A stretch of 64,000 nucleotides of DNA from assembly GCA_027257055.1 (NCBI GenBank), contig JAPVLO010000097.1, positions 2,542,001-2,606,000 on the forward strand. Direction: 5' to 3'. Source of the stretch: Cephalopachus bancanus. Its lineage: Eukaryota; Chordata; Mammalia; Primates; Tarsiidae. How positions within the stretch are numbered: position 1 is the first letter of the stretch; every line of letters starts with the position of its first letter. A model generated the notes under the pieces. The model was not told the DNA's origin, did no database searches, and was given only the letters and a program-made list of their open reading frames with translations. The translations under genes and the position numbers were made by a program. Positions 59,356-64,000 of this stretch are shown here, piece by piece.

Positions 59356-60780
59356 TGCCTATCTATCTATCATCTTTCTATCTATCCTAATATCCATCAG
59401 TAATTGGTAACATTAAAAGTTACAAAGACATATTTTTATTCTAAAAAATATTAATTTTGAAAGTCATATCCTTTATTGAGCACTTTAATTGGAGATAACT
59501 TTTACTTAAAATAAGCATTATGTAGCATAGGCTTCTGATTACAAATATGTTCAAGGTTATAGTAATAAAATATAGCTACCAAAACTCATAAATGTTTTAG
59601 TTTTTATTGGTAATAAAATGGCAAAATTACATCAATTTTTTAAAACATGGATGATGACTACTGATTCTGGATATAGAAATTTTGCACATTTAAATAAAAT
59701 ACCTACCTGAGACTTCGATAGGGTCTGAAAAGTGAGTAATTGTTCTGATGTTTACATGTGCTATATTATCAGGATGTTAGTCTACTTTGTATCAAATATT
59801 AAGTATGCTAAATTATTTTTTCTCTACTACAAAAAAGCTGCAATGGAATACATCTAGGATATAATCACTTTTATGTAATTAAACCATTAAAATAATCATA
59901 TTGCTATTTAAAAAATTAGTCTCTATTTAAAGGTAAAGCTTTAATTTTTACTTTAGATCTTGCTTATTTTTACAGAAAGGATGAGGCTTGAATTTATGTT
60001 TTAAATGTTGTCACAAATAAGTAGAAAAACAATCACCCATTAATTAAGTTGGGAGTTTTTTTAGGGGTGGAGAGTGGGCAGAGGATTCTTTCTAAGATTT
60101 CAAATTCTTTCTATAACTTCAATATACATATCATTTTTTTAAAAAAAGCATGGTTTCATTTATATGTAAAATAGAACAGCATTTCTCTCCTGTTTGCCAA
60201 TCAGTGGTTTTTCCGCTCAAGCAGACCTGTATTTATTCTGTAAGAAAATATCTATTCATGTGAAAAAAAAAAATCTCATTCTTCCAATTTTCATTTAATT
60301 TGTATGGGTATCTTGGAGTTACTCCGAAATCTATTTTTCTTTCTCACTAAAAATTACATTTTCATTCACACTGCTTAAGTCATAAGTAACATTAGAAGCA
60401 TGATGTACACAGAGTAAGAAGGTGAAAAAATATTTCTTTTGTCTATGAATTTAAGTTCAGAAGAAAAGAATATCTCAGCAAAGCAAAAGAATAAACCTTG
60501 ATAGGGAGGAAACTGTGAAAAAGAACTACTGCTACATGTTGCGTTCAGAGAAAAACTAAGGATTACCCGAAGCCTGAAATGTTAATCTAAACATTCAGTC
60601 TTTTTCAAGAGTTTCTCATTTCTAATTCACTGTGAGGGAACTAATAACACAATATTAAACTCCAAACTGAAAGTCATAATATGCAATATTCTATTTAAAT
60701 TGCAGTAGTAACTATATACTGCATAGTGAAAGTTGTCATATTTCTGCACTAATAACAAATGACATTAAGGGGGTAGTAAA
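59356..60780. other. Unassigned AT-rich sequence
   Basis: A short (CTAT)n patch lies at 59360-59392. Otherwise nothing recognised. Confidence 0.5.
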
Positions 60781-60889
60781 AGTGAGACTCTCCCAAAACA
60801 CCCTGGACTATCTTTTTGAAGGCTGGCCCCTTGTAGTGTAGCTTCCCCTACTAATAAGTGTTCTAGGAATTCATCAGCATCAGTGTACT

Positions 60890-61145
60890 GGCTATAGCTG
60901 TTGTGGAAGAAAATTTACCAAAGAATCTTCCAGAGTTGTGGCAAACAGGCGACTGGCTCTTCCACCATCACAAGGCACCTGTTCACACCATGCTGAACGT
61001 TCAGCAGTTTTCGACCAATGACCCCCGTTTCTTCTCCAGAGAGATTTTTGTTGTTGTTTGTTTCCCCAATGAAAAAAATCCTCAAAGGGAAACGTTTTGC
61101 TGATGCAGAATAGGTAAAACAAAAAAGAAACACTAAAATGCAGCA
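60890..61145 (+). mobile_element. Mariner transposase fragment, broken
   Basis: A plus-strand frame contains 'LPELWQTGDWLFHHHKAPVHT', related to the mariner HHDNAPxHT block around the second catalytic Asp, which is His here. In a shifted frame, at 61068-61140, 'MKKILKGKRFADAE' and 'VKQKRN' match the region just after the third catalytic Asp. The stretch between them, with the YSPDLAP motif, is missing and replaced by a T/G-rich run. No clear terminal inverted repeats found. It is a different copy from the element at 26163. Confidence 0.7.
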
Positions 61146-61149
61146 AAAT

Positions 61150-61590
61150 TAATGAGTTCAAAAACTGTTCTAAGCAGTGAAAAACGTCTCTCGTTAAGTA
61201 TATTGCATCAAATGGAGACTACATTGAAGGTGACTGAAGTTTAAACATATAAGAATAAACACAATTAAAAAAAATTTTTTTTGGAGTATTTTGGTTCCCC
61301 TACTTGTATAGTAAATCCAACTTTATTATCATTCACTTTTATTTAAGATAAAATACAAGGCTCCTCTCTACTTATTGTTATATGATAAAACAATTGAGAA
61401 TTATTTCTGTTTCACAATTATGCTTTTATTCACATTCATGTTTTATTTATGTGTGGTTTGTAACCATAGGCTTTATTAGCTTTGGACAATAGGTTAGCAC
61501 TAAGTTTTTCTACTCTGGAGTAGCAAAAAGAATAGTAAGAGAGAAAGTGGGAGGAATTTATTACAAATGATTGGGTTTCACATTTGCTTA
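61150..61590. other. Unassigned AT-rich sequence
   Basis: No gene or recognisable repeat. Confidence 0.5.
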
Positions 61591-63950
61591 TTTTTTCTTC
61601 TGCCTATTAAAACCTGCTGTTAAATCTCTCTAGTGATCTTTTTCTCTCCATACAATTATTGAATTTTACAACAATTGTTCAGGTTTTTAAAATAAGTTCT
61701 ATCTATTTGTTGACTATTTGTTGATATCTCATTTTCTTTAGATATCTTTTTTTATTTTTTTTTTAAGAAAGCAGGATTGCCAGAGCCCCGCCCCAGAGTC
61801 AAAGCCTGTCCCTGGCCTAGTCTCGTCCCGCAGTCGCCTGCCTCCTCTTTCCTTTCAACATGACAGATGTCGCTGTGTCCTTGCCAAGGACTTCCTGGCA
61901 GGTGGAGTGGCCGCGGCCATCTCCAAGACTGCGGTAGAGCCCATCGAGCAGGTCAAGCTGCTGCTTCAGGTGCAGCATGCCAGCAAGCAAATCACTGCAG
62001 ATAAACAATACAAGGGCATTATAGACTGCGTAGTCCGTATCCCCAAGGAGCAGGGAGTCCTGTCCTTCTGGCGTGGTAACCTGGCCAATGTCATCAGATA
62101 CTTCCCCACCCAGGTGCTCAACTTTGCCTTCAAAGATAAATACAAGCAGATCTTCCTGGGTGATGTGAACAAGAGGACCCAGATTTGGCGCTACTTTGCC
62201 GGGAATCTGGTGTCAGGCGGTGCCACTGGGACCACAACCTTGTGTTTAGTGTACCCTGTTGATTTTGCCCGTACCCGTCTAGCAGCTGATGTGGGTAAAG
62301 TCGGAGTTTAAAGGGAATTCAGAGGCCTCGGTGACTGCCTGGTTAAGATCTACAAATCTGATGGGATTAAGGTCCTGTACCAAGGCGTTAAAGTGTCTTT
62401 GCAGGGTATTATCATCTACTGAGCTGCCAACTTTGATATCTATGATACTACAAAAGGAATGCTTCCAGATCCCAAGAATACTCACATCATCATCAGCTGG
62501 ATGATCGCACAGTCTGTCACTGCCGTTGCTGGGTTGACTTCCTATCTATTTGACACTGTCCGCGGCCACATGATGATGCAGTCAGGACGCAAAGGACCTG
62601 ATATGTACACAGGCACACTTGACTTCTGGAGGAAGATTGCTGGTCATGGAGGAGGCAAAGCTTTTTTCAAGGGTACATGGTCCAGCGTTCTCAGAGGCAT
62701 GGGTGGTGCTTTTGTGCTTGTCTTGTACAATGAAGTCAAGAAGTACATGTAAGTTATTTCCCAGTTTTCCCCCTGGGAACAGGCATGTTGTATTCTGTAA
62801 CATAGCTTGAGCATTCTTGACAGACCCATGGCTGTCTATCAATGGCATCTATTTACAGGTTGAAATTGGGAAGCAATAATATTCATTTGACCAGTTTTCT
62901 CTTAAAGCCATTTCCATGATGATGATGATGGGACTCAATTATATTTTTTATGTCAGTCACTCCTGATAAATAACAAATTTGAAGAAATAAAAAAATCAAA
63001 AATACAAAAAAAAAAAAAAAGAAAGAAAGCAGGATTTATTAAGAGGACAGAAAAGATCCCACAGTGGGAGAGAACTCAAAGGGGTTGCCCTAGACATCAT
63101 TTTTAATATTTGTTTTTAGTTATTTGTCCATATTCTTCATTATTCTTTGGACATATTTAAGACAGTTGTCTTAAAACCTTTTCTAGTAAGTTTGAAGTTT
63201 ATAAACAGCCACCTCTTCCAGTCTTTGCAGACTGGATCCATGTAGAAAACCTTCACTAATCAATCTGATGTCATGGCATAAGGTCTATTCAGGCTTTCCC
63301 TGGGTATGCATTTTTCCCTGGGTATATGTGTGGTTCTTATTTTTAAGATCCAATTACCTTATATACATGGTTGCTTTTAATGTCTTTTTTTTTCTCTGCA
63401 TCTCTATCCTGTTTCTTCTTGGGGTTTTTGCTGTCCTATCATATATTTCAATCCAAAATTTCTGACCCAAAGTACATGGGTCTTTGACCCTCTACAGGTG
63501 TCAGAAGTCAGGTCCAGATGCTTTTCATTGCTTCCTCCATCCTGAGACCTGAGCTGCTCTTGGCCAAATGAACTTTGAGTTAGGCTTCACAGAAACTAGT
63601 TTCTCAGACTGTCTGCACACAGGTTGGAAAATGCAAATTTGTTCTGCTCTCTGCCATTTGCAGAAGGGAACTGGGATTCGATGACTAGCTGCATCTCCCA
63701 AACCACATCACATCACATTGGAGAGGTTGTAGGGCATGGAGAGATAAAAAAAAATACTATAAGATCTCCTATCATTTTAAATGTGTTTTCTTCTTCATTG
63801 AGCATTCACTTGGTTGTTGTAGCTTTTAACTGATTTTTGGAGCTCATATAGTAATTTTCATAAACTTTAGTTGTTTATTTAATATTTTTACCGGAAACAA
63901 GGGCCTGTAATTTTCTAGTATGCTATCTGACATCACTCATCTGCTACGAC
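61590..63950 (-). mobile_element. Old L1M 5' region, antisense, split by a retropseudogene
   Basis: 61590-61764 and 63037-63950 are the two halves of decayed antisense L1 5' text ('tctctctagtgatctttttc'; 'gacagttgtcttaaaacctt'). They are separated by the SLC25A5 retrocopy. Edges are approximate. Confidence 0.5.
61779..63022 (+). pseudogene. SLC25A5P: SLC25A5 (ADP/ATP carrier 2) processed pseudogene
   Basis: The parent swaps ADP and ATP across the inner mitochondrial membrane. This copy has no introns, carries a 5' UTR (81 bp before ATG at 61860), the whole coding region to TAA at 62750-62752, a 3' UTR with AATAAA near 62986, and a poly(A) tail (63006-63020). It is flanked by a perfect 14-bp TSD, AAGAAAGCAGGATT (61765-61778 and 63023-63036), at a TT|AA-type L1 endonuclease site. 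The coding span of 893 nt equals the 298-codon parent minus one 1-bp deletion (codon 8, frameshift) and one 3-bp deletion (after GRKG). Two in-frame stops follow: TAA in place of Glu near 62309 and TGA in place of Arg near 62420. The carrier signature RRRMMM is RGHMMM here. Residues such as [13 protein letters not shown] point to SLC25A5 rather than SLC25A4 or SLC25A6. It is a dead L1-mobilised copy. Confidence 0.96.
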
Positions 63951-64000
63951 TCTTTAAGTATTGTCATTGCTAATGCGATTTTATATTGTTTCATAGTGCC

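Noticed and set aside
1..64000. tRNA, rRNA, CRISPR arrays, bacterial operons, prophage
   Set aside because: None seen. The composition, Alus, L1s and retropseudogene show a primate nuclear genome.

Overview
This is a piece of a primate nuclear genome, AT-rich and dominated by transposon remains. The primate call rests on the many dimeric, 7SL-derived Alu elements. The younger Alus do not carry the anthropoid (AluS/AluY) diagnostic bases. They share their own set: GGCTCAGCCTG in the left arm, an ACAATAAATC middle linker, and GTGGCCGGGAGCGGCCAC in the right arm. The typical strepsirrhine Alus and tRNA-type SINEs are also absent. A tarsier-like species is my best guess, from memory of these families rather than from a search.

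Layout. 1-5246: AT-rich sequence with fragments of old L1 elements on the minus strand. 5261-11692: a near full-length, lineage-specific L1 on the plus strand (5' UTR, ORF1, ORF2, 3' UTR), flanked by a target-site duplication (TSD) and inactivated by several frameshifts and stops. 11885-22270: a nest of elements. It holds a hAT-like DNA element, a 5'-inverted ('twin-primed') L1 interrupted by an Alu, a 200-bp pyrimidine tract, two long stretches of older minus-strand L1, another L1 3' end and several Alus. 22280-30660: mostly unassigned AT-rich DNA with a cluster of four Alus, microsatellites and a rearranged mariner element at 26163-26716. 30670-34560: L1 3' ends and mosaic old L1. 34560-46250: unassigned DNA with a 43-46 bp minisatellite (36214-36376), a MER2-like Tigger element, a 123-bp duplicated segment (39487 and 40809), Alus and MLT1-type LTR fragments. 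46260-52340: two candidate minus-strand exons (51619-51864 and 47425-47784) with matching splice phase. A 1.55-kb solo LTR with a perfect 6-bp TSD lies between them. 52354-58234: an older plus-strand L1 that hosts a second solo LTR of the same family. 58250-64000: Alu, a MaLR fragment, a second mariner fragment, and an SLC25A5 (ADP/ATP carrier 2) processed pseudogene inserted in an old L1.

No intact protein-coding gene is demonstrable. The only host-gene signals are the SLC25A5 retrocopy, which is broken, and the two candidate exons, which I could not assign to a family. The insertion order can be read from nesting: old L1M first, then younger L1s and LTRs, then lineage-specific Alus and the retropseudogene.
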